Source: Micropruina sp. (GTDB taxonomy: Bacteria; Actinomycetota; Actinomycetes; Propionibacteriales; Propionibacteriaceae). Taken from it: a stretch of DNA of 64,000 nucleotides. Below are positions 29,110 through 38,892 of the stretch, piece by piece. The stretch covers positions 992,001-1,056,000 of the forward strand of contig JADJTM010000001.1 in assembly GCA_016711205.1 (NCBI GenBank), given 5' to 3'. The notes beneath the pieces are model-generated. The model did not search any database. It was not told the DNA's origin and saw only the letters and a list, made by a program, of their open reading frames with translations. Position numbers and translations under genes: made by a program. How positions within the stretch are numbered: position 1 is the stretch's first letter; every line of letters begins with the position of its first letter.

Positions 29110-29262
29110 GTTGTGGCACTCCGGTCGGTGTCGACGATGGAGGAAGTTTCTGAGAGACACTCAGCCGACCAAGAGTGGAGTCTAGACGCCGGTCCCACAC
29201 CCACGCACCCGCCACGCCCGGCAGGCTGTCGGCCCGACTCATTCCTGGCAGGTGCCGTACGT

Positions 29263-29525
29263 GCCGATCGCACCGCGCATCGCGCAGTTCTGGTTGATGT
29301 CAGCGGCCCTGGGACCAGGTGGGCCCTCGGGCATGGAGCCACCGCCACCTTGTTGTTGATATGAACACCCCCGGGGGGTATTCATATCAACCAGAAAGTG
29401 GCGTACTCGTTCCGGGCTCGCCGGGAGGCCCGGCCATATCAACAACAAAGTGGCGAACGGGGCCGGTGGTCCGAGTGACGCCCGGCTGTGGCCACGCCGT
29501 AGGCGCAGATCGGTGGATCCGGGCT
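29263..29525. repeat. Dispersed MITE-like element, left end missing or diverged
   Basis: No gene is seen between 29161 and 29524. The stretch matches, in the same order, the inner part of the element at 53810-54243: GCCGATCGC with AGTTCTGGT, then GGCCCTG and GGACC, the GTTGATAT palindrome (arms 29355-29365 and 29381-29391), CAACAACAAAGTGGCGA, then GACGCCCGGC. It ends with the 24-bp terminus at 29502-29525 (inverted form begins AGCCCGGATCCACCGATC). The terminus touches the prfB stop codon. Confidence 0.75.
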
Positions 29526-30634
29526 CAGCGCTCCCCCTGCTGGCGGCGCCAGCGAATGCCGGCGTCGATGAAGCCGTCCAGGTCGCCGTCGAACACCGCG
29601 TCCGGGCTGCCCACCTCGTAGTCGGTGCGCAGATCCTTGACCATCTGGTAGGGGTGCAGCACGTAGGAGCGCATCTGCGATCCCCACGAGTTGCCGGCGT
29701 CGCTCTTCAGGGCGTTGAGTTCGGCCTCGCGGTCCCGCCGCGCCTTCTCGAGCAGCCGCGACTGCAGCACCTTCATGGCGGCCACCTTGTTCTGCAGCTG
29801 GCTCTTCTCGTTCTGGCAGCTGACCACGATGCCGGTGGGCAGGTGGGTGAGCCGCACGGCCGAGTCGGTGGTGTTGACGCTCTGCCCGCCGGGGCCGGAG
29901 CTGCGAAAGACGTCCGTCCGGATGTCGGCCTCGGGAATCTCGATGTGATCGGCCTCTTCGGTCACCGGCAGCACCTCGACGCCGGCGAAGGACGTCTGGC
30001 GCCGGCCCTGATTGTCGAAGGGGCTGATCCGCACCAGCCGGTGGGTGCCCTGTTCCACGCTCAGCGTGCCGTAGGCGAAGGGCGCCCTGACGGTGAAGGT
30101 GGCCGACTTGATGCCCGCCTCTTCGGCGTAGGAGGTGTCGTAGACGTCCGCGGCGTAGCCGTGCCTCTCGGCCCAGCGCAGGTACATGCGCAGCAGCATC
30201 TCGGCGAAGTCGGCTGCGTCCACCCCGCCGGCCTCGGAACGAATGGTCACCACCGCGTCGCGGTCGTCGTAGTCGCCGCTGAGCAGGGTGCGCACCTCGA
30301 GCCCCTGAATGTCGGACGCCAGCCGGCTCAGCTCGCGGGCGGCTTCGACCAGGGTGTCCTCGTCGGCCTCCTCCTGGCCCAGCTCGATCAGCACCGCGAG
30401 ATCGTCCACCCGCTGGCGCAGGGCGGCCAGCCGGTCGACCTCGGCCTGCAGCATCGACAGCTTCGAGGTGACCCGTTGCGCGTTCTCCTGGTCGTTCCAC
30501 AGGTCGGGTGCGGACGCCTCCTGCTGCAGGTCGGCGATCTCCTGCTGCTTGTCCGCGGGGTCGAGCACCGCCTCGATGGACGAGAGGGTCTTGTCGAGTT
30601 CGGCCAGGTCGGTCAGCAGGTCAGCAGCAGCCAC
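29525..30634 (-). CDS. prfB: Peptide chain release factor 2
   Basis: RF2 reads UGA and UAA stop codons and releases the finished protein. The 369-residue product has the SPF anticodon-like tripeptide at residues 204-206 ([10 protein letters not shown]) and the catalytic GGQ at 249-251 ([11 protein letters not shown]). The whole protein is in one frame, so the programmed frameshift seen in many prfB genes is absent. The start is a GTG. It lies upstream of ftsE. The gene is bracketed by near-identical 24-bp inverted repeats (29502-29525 and 30648-30671). Confidence 0.96.
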   Translation of the reverse strand: MAAADLLTDLAELDKTLSSIEAVLDPADKQQEIADLQQEASAPDLWNDQENAQRVTSKLSMLQAEVDRLAALRQRVDDLAVLIELGQEEADEDTLVEAARELSRLASDIQGLEVRTLLSGDYDDRDAVVTIRSEAGGVDAADFAEMLLRMYLRWAERHGYAADVYDTSYAEEAGIKSATFTVRAPFAYGTLSVEQGTHRLVRISPFDNQGRRQTSFAGVEVLPVTEEADHIEIPEADIRTDVFRSSGPGGQSVNTTDSAVRLTHLPTGIVVSCQNEKSQLQNKVAAMKVLQSRLLEKARRDREAELNALKSDAGNSWGSQMRSYVLHPYQMVKDLRTDYEVGSPDAVFDGDLDGFIDAGIRWRRQQGER

Positions 30635-30647
30635 AACCGCGCAGCTT

Positions 30648-30810
30648 AGCCCGGATCTACCGATCTGCGCCTACTGCGCGGCCCCATCCGGGCACCCTGG
30701 GTGCGCCGGCCACGCTCACCAGACGACCCGGTATGCCCTCGCGCGGACCGGCTGCCCAGCCCACCCGTCTGGTGCCGCTCGCTACGGCGCCCATCGGTGG
30801 ATCCGGGCTT
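30648..30810. repeat. MITE-like 163-bp element with 24-bp terminal inverted repeats
   Basis: The left end begins AGCCCGGATCTACCGATC; the right end, inverted, begins AGCCCGGATCCACCGATG, so the ends pair over 24 bp with few mismatches. No coding capacity is seen. Immediately after it (30811) a second copy starts, offset 163 bp. Related ends are found at 29502-29525 and at both borders of 53810-54243. Confidence 0.8.
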
Positions 30811-30960
30811 AGCCTGGATCCACCGATCTTCGCCTACTGCGCGGCCCCATCCGGGCACCCTGGCTGCGCCGGCCACGCTCAACAGACGACCCGGTATGCC
30901 CTCGCGCGGACCGGCTGCCCAGCCCACCCGTCTGGTGCCGCTCGCACGGCGCCGCCGCAC
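30811..30960. repeat. Second tandem copy of the 163-bp element, right end lost
   Basis: Almost identical to 30648-30785 (starts AGCCTGGATCCACCGATC) but diverges after CCGCTCGCAC, so the right terminal repeat is missing. It ends near the stop of the anti-sigma gene. With the first copy it fills the 350-bp gene-free gap 30635-30984. Confidence 0.8.
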
Positions 30961-30984
30961 CGGTAGCGCGGTCGAGTGGTCGAC

Positions 30985-31686
30985 TCAGACCAGGGTGCCC
31001 CGCAGCAGGCTGTCACCGGAGTGCTCCGGCCGGTCGTCGAGCAGCTCCCGTGAGATGTCCACGATGCGGTAGCCGGCATCGACCAGGTCGCCGGAAACGG
31101 CGAAACCCTGCTGGGTCACGCCCGCCGGCAGCACACCGATCGACACCATGCGCTTGAGGTCGATATTGATCAGCCAGACCTCCAAAAAGCCGCCGCCGGG
31201 ATCGAGCGGTGTGACATTCAGTGCGAGCTGCAGCGACTGACCCTGGGCGATCAGCGTGGCCTGCCCTCCCGGCTGTTGGGTGTCGAGGGTGTCCAGGCTG
31301 GTTCGCATGAGCACCGTCGGCTGCGGCTGGGCGAGCCGGGGTAGCAGCTGCGCGCCGGCCACCCCGACCGCGACACCGGCCGCCGCGGCGCCGAGCAGCC
31401 AGGCGCGCCGTGACCAGCGTCCGTCGGCTGCAGCGGGCAGGTCGGGCTGAGCTACGGACGAAACTTCGCCGGGCTGCTGCGCGACCTCGGCGGCGATCCG
31501 CGTCCAGACCTCGGCGGGTGGCTCGACCAGGTCGATGTCGCCGGCGGCGGGCACGCGTGCGATCAGCCCGGCCAGTTCGGTGACCGTGGCGCCGCACTCC
31601 GCGCAGCCGCGGACGTGCTCGGCGTCGCCCTGCGCCACCTCGTCACCCAGGGCGATGGCGACCAGCACCTCATCGTTGGGATGCAT
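30985..31686 (-). CDS. RskA-type anti-sigma factor
   Basis: Membrane protein that holds an ECF sigma factor inactive. The 233-residue product has an N-terminal zinc-finger-like motif (HVRGCAEC near residues 24-31), a linker, one membrane helix (WLLGAAAAGVAVGVAGAQLL, about residues 93-115), and an extracellular anti-sigma-K domain (RskA; GGFLEVWLINIDLKRMVSIG). Its start overlaps the end of the ECF sigma gene by 17 nt. The pairing and domain content match the SigK/RskA type. Confidence 0.9.
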   Translation of the reverse strand: MHPNDEVLVAIALGDEVAQGDAEHVRGCAECGATVTELAGLIARVPAAGDIDLVEPPAEVWTRIAAEVAQQPGEVSSVAQPDLPAAADGRWSRRAWLLGAAAAGVAVGVAGAQLLPRLAQPQPTVLMRTSLDTLDTQQPGGQATLIAQGQSLQLALNVTPLDPGGGFLEVWLINIDLKRMVSIGVLPAGVTQQGFAVSGDLVDAGYRIVDISRELLDDRPEHSGDSLLRGTLV

Positions 31687-32245
31687 CGTTCCCCACCCCC
31701 TTGATGCCCTTGCGCAACTGGAGCAGGCCGCGCCGAAGGTGACTCTTCACCGTACCCAACGGCAGTTGCAGAGTGGCCGCGATCTGCTCATGGGTCAGAT
31801 CGTCGGCGAAAGCGAGCCGCACGATGCTGGCCCGCGGCTCACCCAGACCGGCCAGGGCCCGTGCCAGCAGCACCCGGTCGATCACGGAGGAGTCCACGGC
31901 CGGGGCATGGGTCGGCGCTGCCGAACTGTCGCGGACGGCGTGCAGGTCACGCACCGCCCGCGCCCGCTGCCCCAGCCGGTCGGCGACCGTGTTGCGGGTG
32001 ATGCCGACCAGCCACGCGGCGGACGAGCCCCGCGACGGGTCGGCGGTGTGCCGGCTGTTCCAGGCGCCGACGAACACCCGTTGGGTGACCTCTTCGGCCT
32101 CGTGGTGATCGCCGAGCAGCCGCAGCGCGATGGTGTGGACGAGCGCGGCGTGCGCTCGGTAGAGGTCCGCCAGGGCCGAATGGTCACCACCGCGCAGCCG
32201 CAGGAGCAGATCTCCCGCCGTTGGTTCATCCGCATCACCCGGCAC
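31670..32245 (-). CDS. ECF RNA polymerase sigma factor (SigK-like)
   Basis: Sigma-70 family, ECF group. Seen: region 2 (LADLYRAHAALVHTIALRLLG, HEAEEVTQRVFVGAW) and region 4 (LAFADDLTHEQIAATL, LPLGTVKSHLRRGL). The GTG at 32245 is the most likely start (191 residues), but the ribosome site is weak, so the true start may differ by some codons. It overlaps the anti-sigma gene and follows a FAS1-domain gene. In Mycobacterium tuberculosis SigK and RskA control the fasciclin-domain antigens Mpt70/Mpt83, so the same regulon may exist here. Confidence 0.88.
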   Translation of the reverse strand: MPGDADEPTAGDLLLRLRGGDHSALADLYRAHAALVHTIALRLLGDHHEAEEVTQRVFVGAWNSRHTADPSRGSSAAWLVGITRNTVADRLGQRARAVRDLHAVRDSSAAPTHAPAVDSSVIDRVLLARALAGLGEPRASIVRLAFADDLTHEQIAATLQLPLGTVKSHLRRGLLQLRKGIKGVGNDASQR

Positions 32246-32264
32246 CGGATCAGCATAATGCGAC

Positions 32265-32299
32265 GGGTTCCCCCCGCCGGGGGACACGGGGGGAAACCC
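32265..32299 (-). terminator. Hairpin between the fasciclin gene and the sigma factor gene
   Basis: GGGTTCCCCCC and GGGGGGAAACCC form an 11-bp stem with one bulged A. It lies between the FAS1-domain stop and the sigma factor start, so it may end or reduce transcription from the first gene into the second. Confidence 0.5.
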
Positions 32300-32313
32300 G
32301 CCACGCGTGGTGG

Positions 32314-32955
32314 TCAGAGATCCAGCGGCCGCAGCACCAACACGATGCCGTGGGCGACCTGCTTGTTGCCCTTGTTGAGGTCGAGCGCCCACGGATTCAC
32401 CAGCGGGTTGGCGTCGTTGGGGTCGAGATCCTTCAGCACGATCAACTTCAGCCACTTGCTCTTCACGTCCACCGTGATGGACGCTCCGGGCAGTGCGGTC
32501 GCGAGCTTGGCACCGTCGGCCTTGAGCGCGTCCTTGGCCAGGATCGTCGCCCCGGGCACCACGTGATAGAGCAGCACGCTTTCGACCGCATCCACGCCGA
32601 CGGCGGCGACGAGCTTGCTGAACACCTTGCGCTCGGAGCCGTACCAGCGGTGCGTGAGATCCTTGACCAGCACCTGGAACGCGCGGTCGTTGGGGATGAA
32701 GGCCGTCAGCGCAACCGAGCCGTCGGTGAGCAGCTTGACCGGGCTGTTCGGCTTTGCGGCCAGCACGGCCAGCACCGCCTCGGTGACGATGTCGTAGTCG
32801 TACCAGTTGCGATCGAACTGGTTGCCGTCCGCGGTGAGGACGGCGGCCAGGCTGCGGTCGCCCAGCTCGGCAGCCTGCGCAGGCGCGGCGGTGACGCCGG
32901 CAGTGCAGGCGATGACGCCGGCGGCGATTCCGGCCAGAGTGCGACGGAGTTTCAT
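32314..32955 (-). CDS. Secreted fasciclin (FAS1) domain protein
   Basis: The 213-residue product has a signal peptide (MKLRRTLAGIAAGVIACTAGV... ending APAQA) and one FAS1 domain: SVALTAFIPNDRAFQVL, then LLYHVVPGATI and C-terminal VAHGIVLVLRPLDL. Mycobacterial homologues Mpt70/Mpt83 are cell-surface proteins under SigK control. No lipobox is seen, so it is probably secreted. The ATG at 32955 follows GAAGGGG; a longer frame upstream is rejected. It lies just upstream of the sigma/anti-sigma pair. Confidence 0.9.
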   Translation of the reverse strand: MKLRRTLAGIAAGVIACTAGVTAAPAQAAELGDRSLAAVLTADGNQFDRNWYDYDIVTEAVLAVLAAKPNSPVKLLTDGSVALTAFIPNDRAFQVLVKDLTHRWYGSERKVFSKLVAAVGVDAVESVLLYHVVPGATILAKDALKADGAKLATALPGASITVDVKSKWLKLIVLKDLDPNDANPLVNPWALDLNKGNKQVAHGIVLVLRPLDL

Positions 32956-33072
32956 GGGAGCCCCTTCGGTCGACTGCTGCGCGGGTCGCAACTGTCGTCC
33001 CTACTTCTTGATGCGGCCCCTATTTGGATGCAGGTCAGCCGGAAATCGTCACGAATGTGTTCTCGACGAGCC

Positions 33073-33564
33073 TCAGCTGCGAGCTCTCGGGGCGCCGGAC
33101 CTGGACCGTGAGCGCACCACGCCGGCCACGGCGAGCACGAGCGTCGCCAGGTAGCCGAGCGCGATCACCACGGCGAGCACAGTGAAGATGGCCCGACTGG
33201 CCGCGTGGTCGATGGCGCCGCCCGTCCACGTCGTCAGCGCGGTGTCGAGGGGTGGTGGGCTGTCCGCGGCGTCGGGCACGACCAGCGCCGCCAGAAGGAT
33301 GGCGCCCCACAGCACGCAGCTCGATGTCGAGTACCACGCGCGTTCGGCCTTCTGTGCGCGCACGTCGGCGTCGGCGAGCGAGATCAGCGGCGGGACGAGC
33401 AACAAGATAATGACGACGATGCCGTAGACGATGATGCCCACCACCATCAGCCAACCCAGCTGCGCACCGACCAGGCCGCGTCCGATGAAGAACCAGATGG
33501 GCAGCAGCACAGCCAGAAACCCCTGGGCGATGAAGACGAAGCGACCCGATCCAGAAATGTGCAT
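33073..33564 (-). CDS. Small integral membrane protein, unrecognised
   Basis: The 163-residue product has about four hydrophobic segments: FVFIAQGFLAVLLPIWFFIG, LMVVGIIVYGIVVIILLLV, LWGAILLAALVV, and AIFTVLAVVIALGYLATLVL. A basic Ser/Arg tail follows. It resembles no family I can name. The ATG at 33564 is chosen because the membrane domain begins there; the open frame continues upstream to 33627. It is downstream of tRNA-Val on the same strand. Confidence 0.65.
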   Translation of the reverse strand: MHISGSGRFVFIAQGFLAVLLPIWFFIGRGLVGAQLGWLMVVGIIVYGIVVIILLLVPPLISLADADVRAQKAERAWYSTSSCVLWGAILLAALVVPDAADSPPPLDTALTTWTGGAIDHAASRAIFTVLAVVIALGYLATLVLAVAGVVRSRSRSGAPRARS

Positions 33565-33653
33565 GGCCTGCAGACTATGCGTCGGACGAGGCGCGCCGGA
33601 GAGACTCGCCACGCAACGAAACCCCATAGCTGCCGCTTGGTTTGGACGACTCG

Positions 33654-33727
33654 TGGGCGCAGAGGGACTCGAACCCCCGACCCCCTCCTTGTAAGGGAGG
33701 TGCTCTAACCAACTGAGCTATGCGCCC
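33654..33727 (-). tRNA. tRNA-Val (anticodon UAC)
   Basis: On the minus strand: acceptor GGGCGCA pairing with TGCGCCC, D-arm TAGCTCAGTTGGTTAGAGC, anticodon arm CTCCCTTACAAGGAG with anticodon TAC, and T-arm GGGGGTTCGAGTCCC. The 3' CCA is not encoded. The cloverleaf closes completely over 74 nt. Confidence 0.97.
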
Positions 33728-33764
33728 GGATCTGCCGGCGGCCATTGTGCCAGGTCTACTTGGG

Positions 33765-34015
33765 AGGGAGGGAGATCCCGGCGTGCGCCGGGATGACGGA
33801 AGGCCTGCAGTGATGACGGAAGGCCCGTCGAGAGGGAGGGAGATCCCGGCGTACGCCGGGATGACGGAAGGCCCGCCGGGATGACGGAAGGCCCGCCGGG
33901 ATGACGAAAGGCCCGTCGGGAGGAGGGAGATCCCGGCGGGCGCCGGGATGACGGAAGGCCCGCCGGGATGATGGAAGGCCCGTTGGGAGGGAGGAAGGAC
34001 CGCCGGGATGACGCG
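33765..34015. repeat. GATCCCGG palindrome cluster, about 5 units
   Basis: Repeated GAGGGAGGGAGATCCCGGCG...CGCCGGGATGACGGAAGGCC units, with the short palindrome ATCCCGGCGnnnGCCGGGAT and truncated GCCGGGATGACGGAAGGC half-units. It fills the gap between tRNA-Val and the DUF3052 gene. No gene is seen here. Confidence 0.85.
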
Positions 34016-34020
34016 CGAGA

Positions 34021-34443
34021 TCAGCGGCGGATGCCCTTGGGCCGCACCAGCTTCTGCGCCTGCCAGTTGGCCGAGACCGAGGCGGGGTTGGCCACGGCCA
34101 GGCCGGCCGTCAGGGCACCCTCGGCGAGGTCGGTCGGGTCCACGTAATCGGGCCTGCCCACCTTCGGGGTGACCAGCCAGATGTACCCGGTGGGCGACAG
34201 GTCGGTGAGTGCGTCGACCAGGCCGTCCACGATGTCGCCGTCGCTGTCACGCCACCACAGCAGCACCACGTCGACCGCCTCGGTGGCCTCGTACAGCAGG
34301 TCGCCGTCGATGCCGTCCATGATCTGCTCGCGCAGCGCCTCATCGACGTCCTCGCCCCAGCCAAGTTCTTGCACCGCCATGCCGGGGGTCAATCCGAGGA
34401 CGATGACCCCTGTGGTCTTTCCAGTGCCGTCCGTGGTGGGCAA
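34021..34443 (-). CDS. DUF3052 family protein
   Basis: The 140-residue product matches the DUF3052 family of actinobacteria: GLTPGMAVQELGWGEDVDEA near the N-terminus, LLYEATEAVDVVLLWWRDSDGD in the middle and VSANWQAQKLVRPKG at the end. The function is unknown. The frame begins at a TTG (34443), so the true start is uncertain. DUF3052 genes often lie near aceE in actinobacteria, as here; the two genes are read from the same strand with aceE first. Confidence 0.85.
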   Translation of the reverse strand: MPTTDGTGKTTGVIVLGLTPGMAVQELGWGEDVDEALREQIMDGIDGDLLYEATEAVDVVLLWWRDSDGDIVDGLVDALTDLSPTGYIWLVTPKVGRPDYVDPTDLAEGALTAGLAVANPASVSANWQAQKLVRPKGIRR

Positions 34444-34541
34444 CTTCTCGTGGCTCCCGTTCTGAAGGAATCTGCGTTCACGTCACAGCCTGCCAGATTT
34501 TGGCATCGGACGAAACGCGCGTGACCAGCCTGGACAGCCGG

Positions 34542-34575
34542 AGGCCGGCGCCCCGCAACCGCGGAGCGCCGGCCT
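34542..34575 (-). terminator. Strong hairpin downstream of aceE
   Basis: Arms AGGCCGGCGC...CCGC and GCGG...GCGCCGGCCT with an AACC loop and one mismatch, 15 nt past the aceE stop. Confidence 0.75.
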
Positions 34576-34589
34576 GGCCGTGGCCTCGA

Positions 34590-37352
34590 TCAGGCTTCGC
34601 CACCGGCATTGCCCGACGCGCCGGCGGTGACGTCGAGCAGCCGGTACTTATCGGCCGCCTGCTTGGGCACCGACGCGTCCACCTGGCCGTTCTTCGCCAG
34701 TGCCTGCAGCGTCTGGACGACCATGGACGGTCCGTCGATGTGGAAGAACCGCCGGGCCGCCGCCCGGGTGTCGGAGAATCCGAAGCCGTCCGCACCCAGT
34801 GAGTGGTACTCGCCCGGCACCCACTGGGCGATCTGGTCCTGCTGCAGCCGCATGTGGTCGGAGGTCGCGATGAAGGGCCCAGGACGACCCTGCAGCCGGG
34901 TGACGATGAACGGCACCTGCGGCTCTTCGTCGGGGTGCAGGAAGTTGTGCTCGTCGGTTTCCAGGCCGTTGCGACGCAACTCGTTCCACGAGGTGACGCT
35001 CCACACGTCGGCCACCACGCCCCAGTCGTTCTTCAGCAGGTGCTGCGCCTCCAGGGCCCACGGCACGCCGACGCCGGAGGCGAGCAGCTGCGCCCGCGGC
35101 GCACCCTCGCCAACGCCCTCGAACGAGCCCTCCTTCAGCAGGTAGATGCCGCGCTGGATGCCCTCGACGTCGACGCCCTCGGGTTCGGCCGGCATCACGA
35201 TCGGCTCGTTGTAGACGGTGATGTAGAAGATCACGTCCTGCGGGTTCTCGCCGTACATGGTTTCGAGTCCGTGCTGCATGATGTGCGCGATCTCATAGGC
35301 GTAGGCGGGGTCGTAGGCACGCACCGCCGGGTTGGTGGCCGCGAGCACGTGGCTGTGCCCGTCCATGTGCTGGGTGCCCTCGCCGGCCAACGTGGTGCGG
35401 CCGGCGGTGGCGCCGATCATGAACCCGCGGGACAACTGGTCGGTCGCCGCCCAGATGCCGTCGCCGGTGCGCTGGAACCCGAACATCGAGTAGAACACGT
35501 AGAGCGGCACCATCTGGACGCCGTGGGTGGCGTAGGCGCTGCCGACGGCCGCGAACGACGCCACCGAGCCGGCCTCGTTGATGCCCAGGTGCAGGATCTG
35601 CCCGTTCTTGGCCTCGCGGTAGGCGAGCATCAGCTCGTGGTCGACCGGCGTGTAGGTCTGGCCGTGCGGGCTGTAGATCTTGATCGTCGGGAAGAACGCG
35701 TCCATGCCGAAGGTGCGGGCCTCGTCCGGAATGATCGGGACGACGTGCGGTGCGAACTCCTTGTCGCGCATCAGGTCCTTGAGCAGCCGCACCCACGCCA
35801 TGGTGGTGGCGATCTGCTGCTGGCCCGAACCCTTCTTGACCGACTTGTACGCGTCGTCGCCGGGCAGCTTGATCGGCTTGGGATCGTTGCGCCGCTCGGG
35901 CAGCGAACCGCCGAGCGCCCGCCGGCGCTCCAGCGCGTACCGGATGCGGTCGTCGCCCGGCCCGGGGTTGATGTAGGGCGGCTGGTACGGGTTCTCTTCG
36001 AGCACCGCGTCGGTGACCGGCATGTCGAGCCGGTCACGGAACTGCTTGAGGTCGTCCAGCGCCAACTTCTTCATCTGGTGGGTGGCGTTGCGGCCGGCGA
36101 AGTGCGAGCCGAGGAAGTAGCCCTTGATGGTGTGCGCCAGGATCACCGTGGGAGCGCCGCTGAACTCGGTGGCCGCCTTGTAGGCCGCGTACACCTTGTG
36201 GTAATCGTGGCCGCCGCGGGTGAGCATCCACACCTTGTCGGAGTCCCAGCCCTCGACCATCTTGGCCACCCGCGGGTCACGGCCGAAGAAGTGCTCCTTG
36301 ACGTAGTCGCCGTCGTTGGCCTTGAAGGTCTGGTAGTCGCCGTCGGGGGTGGCATTCATCAGGTTGACCAGGGCGCCGTCGCGGTCGGCGGCCAGCAGCT
36401 GATCCCAGCCGGCACCCCAGACCACCTTGATCACGTTCCAGCCGGCACCGCGGAAGAAGCCCTCCAGCTCCTGCATGATCTTGCCGTTGCCGCGCACCGG
36501 GCCGTCCAGCCGCTGCAGGTTGCAGTTGACCACGAAGGTGAGGTTGTCGAGCTCTTCGTACGCGGCGAGCTGCAGCGCGCCGCGGCTCTCGGGCTCGTCC
36601 ATCTCGCCGTCGCCCAGGAACGCCCAGACGTGCTGCTGCGAGGTGTCCTTGATGCCGCGGTTGTGCAGGTACTTGTTGAACTGCGCCTGGTAGATGGCGT
36701 TCATCGGGCCGAGGCCCATCGAGACGGTCGGGAACTCCCAGAACCCGGGCATCTGCCGCGGATGCGGGTACGACGGGAGCGCCCGAAGGCGTCCATCGAC
36801 GATGTGGCTCTTCTCTTGCCGGAACCCGTCGAGGTCGATCTCGTCGAGCCGGCCCTCGAGGAAGGCGCGCGAGTACATGCCGGGCGAGGCGTGGCCCTGG
36901 TAGAAGATCTGGTCGCCGCCGCCGGGGTGGTCCTTGCCGCGGAAGAAGTGGTTGAAACCCACCTCGTACAGGGTCGCGGACGACGCGAACGAGCTGATGT
37001 GCCCGCCGACACCGATGCCCGGACGTTGCGCGCGGTGCACCATGATCGCCGCGTTCCAGCGCACCAGCCGGCGGAACCTGCGTTCGAGGTCGACGTCGCC
37101 GGGGTACCAGGGCTCACGCTCGGGCGGAATCGTGTTGATGTGATCCGTGACCGTCAGTGAGGGCACCCCGAGATGACGCTCGCGTGAGCGCTCCAGCAGC
37201 TTGAGCATGATGTAGCGGGCCCGGTTGCGGCCGCCCTCGTCGATGATCCCGTCCAGCGAGTCGAGCCACTCAGCGGTCTCTTCCGAATCGATGTCGGGGA
37301 GGCTGGTGGGCAGACCGTTCAGAATCGGGCCGACGTTCTCAGTCATGGCCAC
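34590..37352 (-). CDS. aceE: Pyruvate dehydrogenase E1 component, homodimeric
   Basis: AceE decarboxylates pyruvate and passes the acetyl group to the lipoyl domains of E2. The 920-residue length fits the one-chain E1 type. Seen: [43 protein letters not shown], and the thiamine diphosphate motif with [19 protein letters not shown] (GDG...). Also seen are [19 protein letters not shown] and the pyrimidine-domain segment [19 protein letters not shown]. The GTG at 37352 follows AAGGA at 7 nt. No E2 or E3 gene is in the window. Confidence 0.97.
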   Translation of the reverse strand: MAMTENVGPILNGLPTSLPDIDSEETAEWLDSLDGIIDEGGRNRARYIMLKLLERSRERHLGVPSLTVTDHINTIPPEREPWYPGDVDLERRFRRLVRWNAAIMVHRAQRPGIGVGGHISSFASSATLYEVGFNHFFRGKDHPGGGDQIFYQGHASPGMYSRAFLEGRLDEIDLDGFRQEKSHIVDGRLRALPSYPHPRQMPGFWEFPTVSMGLGPMNAIYQAQFNKYLHNRGIKDTSQQHVWAFLGDGEMDEPESRGALQLAAYEELDNLTFVVNCNLQRLDGPVRGNGKIMQELEGFFRGAGWNVIKVVWGAGWDQLLAADRDGALVNLMNATPDGDYQTFKANDGDYVKEHFFGRDPRVAKMVEGWDSDKVWMLTRGGHDYHKVYAAYKAATEFSGAPTVILAHTIKGYFLGSHFAGRNATHQMKKLALDDLKQFRDRLDMPVTDAVLEENPYQPPYINPGPGDDRIRYALERRRALGGSLPERRNDPKPIKLPGDDAYKSVKKGSGQQQIATTMAWVRLLKDLMRDKEFAPHVVPIIPDEARTFGMDAFFPTIKIYSPHGQTYTPVDHELMLAYREAKNGQILHLGINEAGSVASFAAVGSAYATHGVQMVPLYVFYSMFGFQRTGDGIWAATDQLSRGFMIGATAGRTTLAGEGTQHMDGHSHVLAATNPAVRAYDPAYAYEIAHIMQHGLETMYGENPQDVIFYITVYNEPIVMPAEPEGVDVEGIQRGIYLLKEGSFEGVGEGAPRAQLLASGVGVPWALEAQHLLKNDWGVVADVWSVTSWNELRRNGLETDEHNFLHPDEEPQVPFIVTRLQGRPGPFIATSDHMRLQQDQIAQWVPGEYHSLGADGFGFSDTRAAARRFFHIDGPSMVVQTLQALAKNGQVDASVPKQAADKYRLLDVTAGASGNAGGEA

Positions 37353-37526
37353 TGCGTAGTCCTTTCTTCATGCACGAACCGGCCGCTCGCCACAGTGCGC
37401 ACGGTGTACCAGGCCGGGTGGGTCGAGGTCCATCCTGCCCCATCTGTAAAGCCAGCACACCGCGCCGCACGCGTTTGACTGTGAGCATCGTCCGATGCCC
37501 GACCAAGGTCGTCGCCCGGGCGCGGC

Positions 37527-38538
37527 TCAGTGGCCCGCCCAGGCGAGTAGTCGCTCCAGCGGCCAGGTGGTGATGATGCGCTCGGGGTCGATGCCCGCCT
37601 GCCAGGCCCGCTGCGCGCCGTAGGAGAGGAACTCCAACTGTCCAGGTGCGTGCGCGTCGGTGTCGATGCTGAACAGGCAGCCGCTCTGGTCGGCCAGGGC
37701 CAGCAGCCGATCGGGCGGATCCTGCCGTTCGGGGCGGCTGTTGATCTCGACGGCCACGTCGAAGGCGCGGCACGCCTCGAAGACCACCTCGGCATCGAAG
37801 GCACTCTCGCCGCGGGTACCACGCCCGCCCTCGATCAACCGCCCCGTGCAGTGACCGAGAATGTGCGTGCGCGGGTTGGCGATCGCGGCGACCATCCGAT
37901 GGGTCATCGACTCCGAATCCATCGCCAGCTTGGAATGCACGCTGGCCACCACGATGTCGAGCCGGTTGAGCATGAAGGGTGACTGGTCGAGGCTGCCGTC
38001 ATCGAGAATGTCGACCTCGATGCCCTTGAGCACCCGGAAACGGCGCCAGGGCTTCGTTGAGATCGTCGATCAGGTCGAGTTGCTCGGACAGCCGCTCGGC
38101 CGAAAGACCGCGGGCCACCGTGAGCCGCGGCGAATGGTCGGTGACCGCGGTGTACTCGTGGCCGAGCGCCCGCGCCGCCAGCATCATCTCCTCGATCGGA
38201 CTGCCGCCGTCGGACCAGGTCGAATGGGTGTGCAGGTCGCCCTTGAGCAGGGCCCGCAGCGGCGACTCCGGATCGACCAGCGGTGTCGCCTTGGCACGCT
38301 TCGCGGCCAGGTAGTCGGGCAACCGTCCGGCCAGGGCCTGCTCGATCACCGCCACCGAGGTGGCACCCAGCCCCTTCACCTGCTTCCACGAGCCGGCGGA
38401 CGCGTGCGCGGCGCGCTGGTCGGCGCCCATGTCGTCCAAGGTGTCGGCGGCCCGCCGGAACGCCCGGACGCGGTAGGTGTCGGCCCGCTCGCGCTCCATC
38501 AGGTACGCGATCTCGCGCAACGCCACCACCGGATCCAT
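37527..38538 (-). pseudogene. PHP-domain protein (PolX C-terminal-like), single frameshift
   Basis: Two overlapping frames together make one protein of about 336 residues: an N-terminal helix-hairpin-helix part (MDPVVALREIAYLMERERAD, WKQVKGLGATSVAVIEQALAG), then a PHP metal-dependent phosphoesterase domain starting GDLHTHSTWSDGGSPIEEMM. It continues in the second frame as LKGIEVDIL, VVASVHSKLAMDSESMT and IDTDAHAPGQLEFLSYG. The break is near 38040, where one extra C (TTTCCGGGT instead of TTTCGGGT) would shift the frame. All PHP metal motifs are present. It is either a recent inactivation or a sequencing error. The ATG follows GGGAGGT. Confidence 0.8.
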
Positions 38539-38661
38539 CGCCTACCTCCCCGCTCACCACTGTGTCACGACGGCCGCCGGACGTGCTGCGGACGATGATC
38601 TCGAGCTGCCCGATCGATGGCTGCATCACTGCCGCATCATGACTGATGCTAAGGTTGCAGC

Positions 38662-38892
38662 ATGCGCACGACCGTCGATCTTCCCCCCAGCGTTCACCGT
38701 CGTGTCCGCGAACTGGCTGCGGCGCGTCAACAGTCACTATCGACGGTCGTCGCCGACCTCACGATGCAGGCGCTCGCCCGCATCAATGTCGACGTGGCGT
38801 ACTCGCGCGATCCTGTCTCGGGCCTGCCGGTGCTCAGCCTCGGCGGCAGCGTCACCGACGAAGACGTCGCAGCGGCCTTGGACGACGAGTGA
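38662..38892 (+). CDS. VapB-like antitoxin
   Basis: The 76-residue product begins MRTTVDLPPSVHRRVRELA, a ribbon-helix-helix-type DNA-binding start seen in antitoxins, and ends in an acidic tail (VTDEDVAAALDDE) expected to wrap the toxin. Its TGA overlaps the GTG of the PIN-domain gene, typical of toxin-antitoxin operons. It usually represses its own promoter; no operator was identified. Confidence 0.85.
   Translation: MRTTVDLPPSVHRRVRELAAARQQSLSTVVADLTMQALARINVDVAYSRDPVSGLPVLSLGGSVTDEDVAAALDDE

Noticed and set aside
29525..30634. Programmed frameshift in prfB
   Set aside because: The protein is in one frame from start to stop with no internal TGA.
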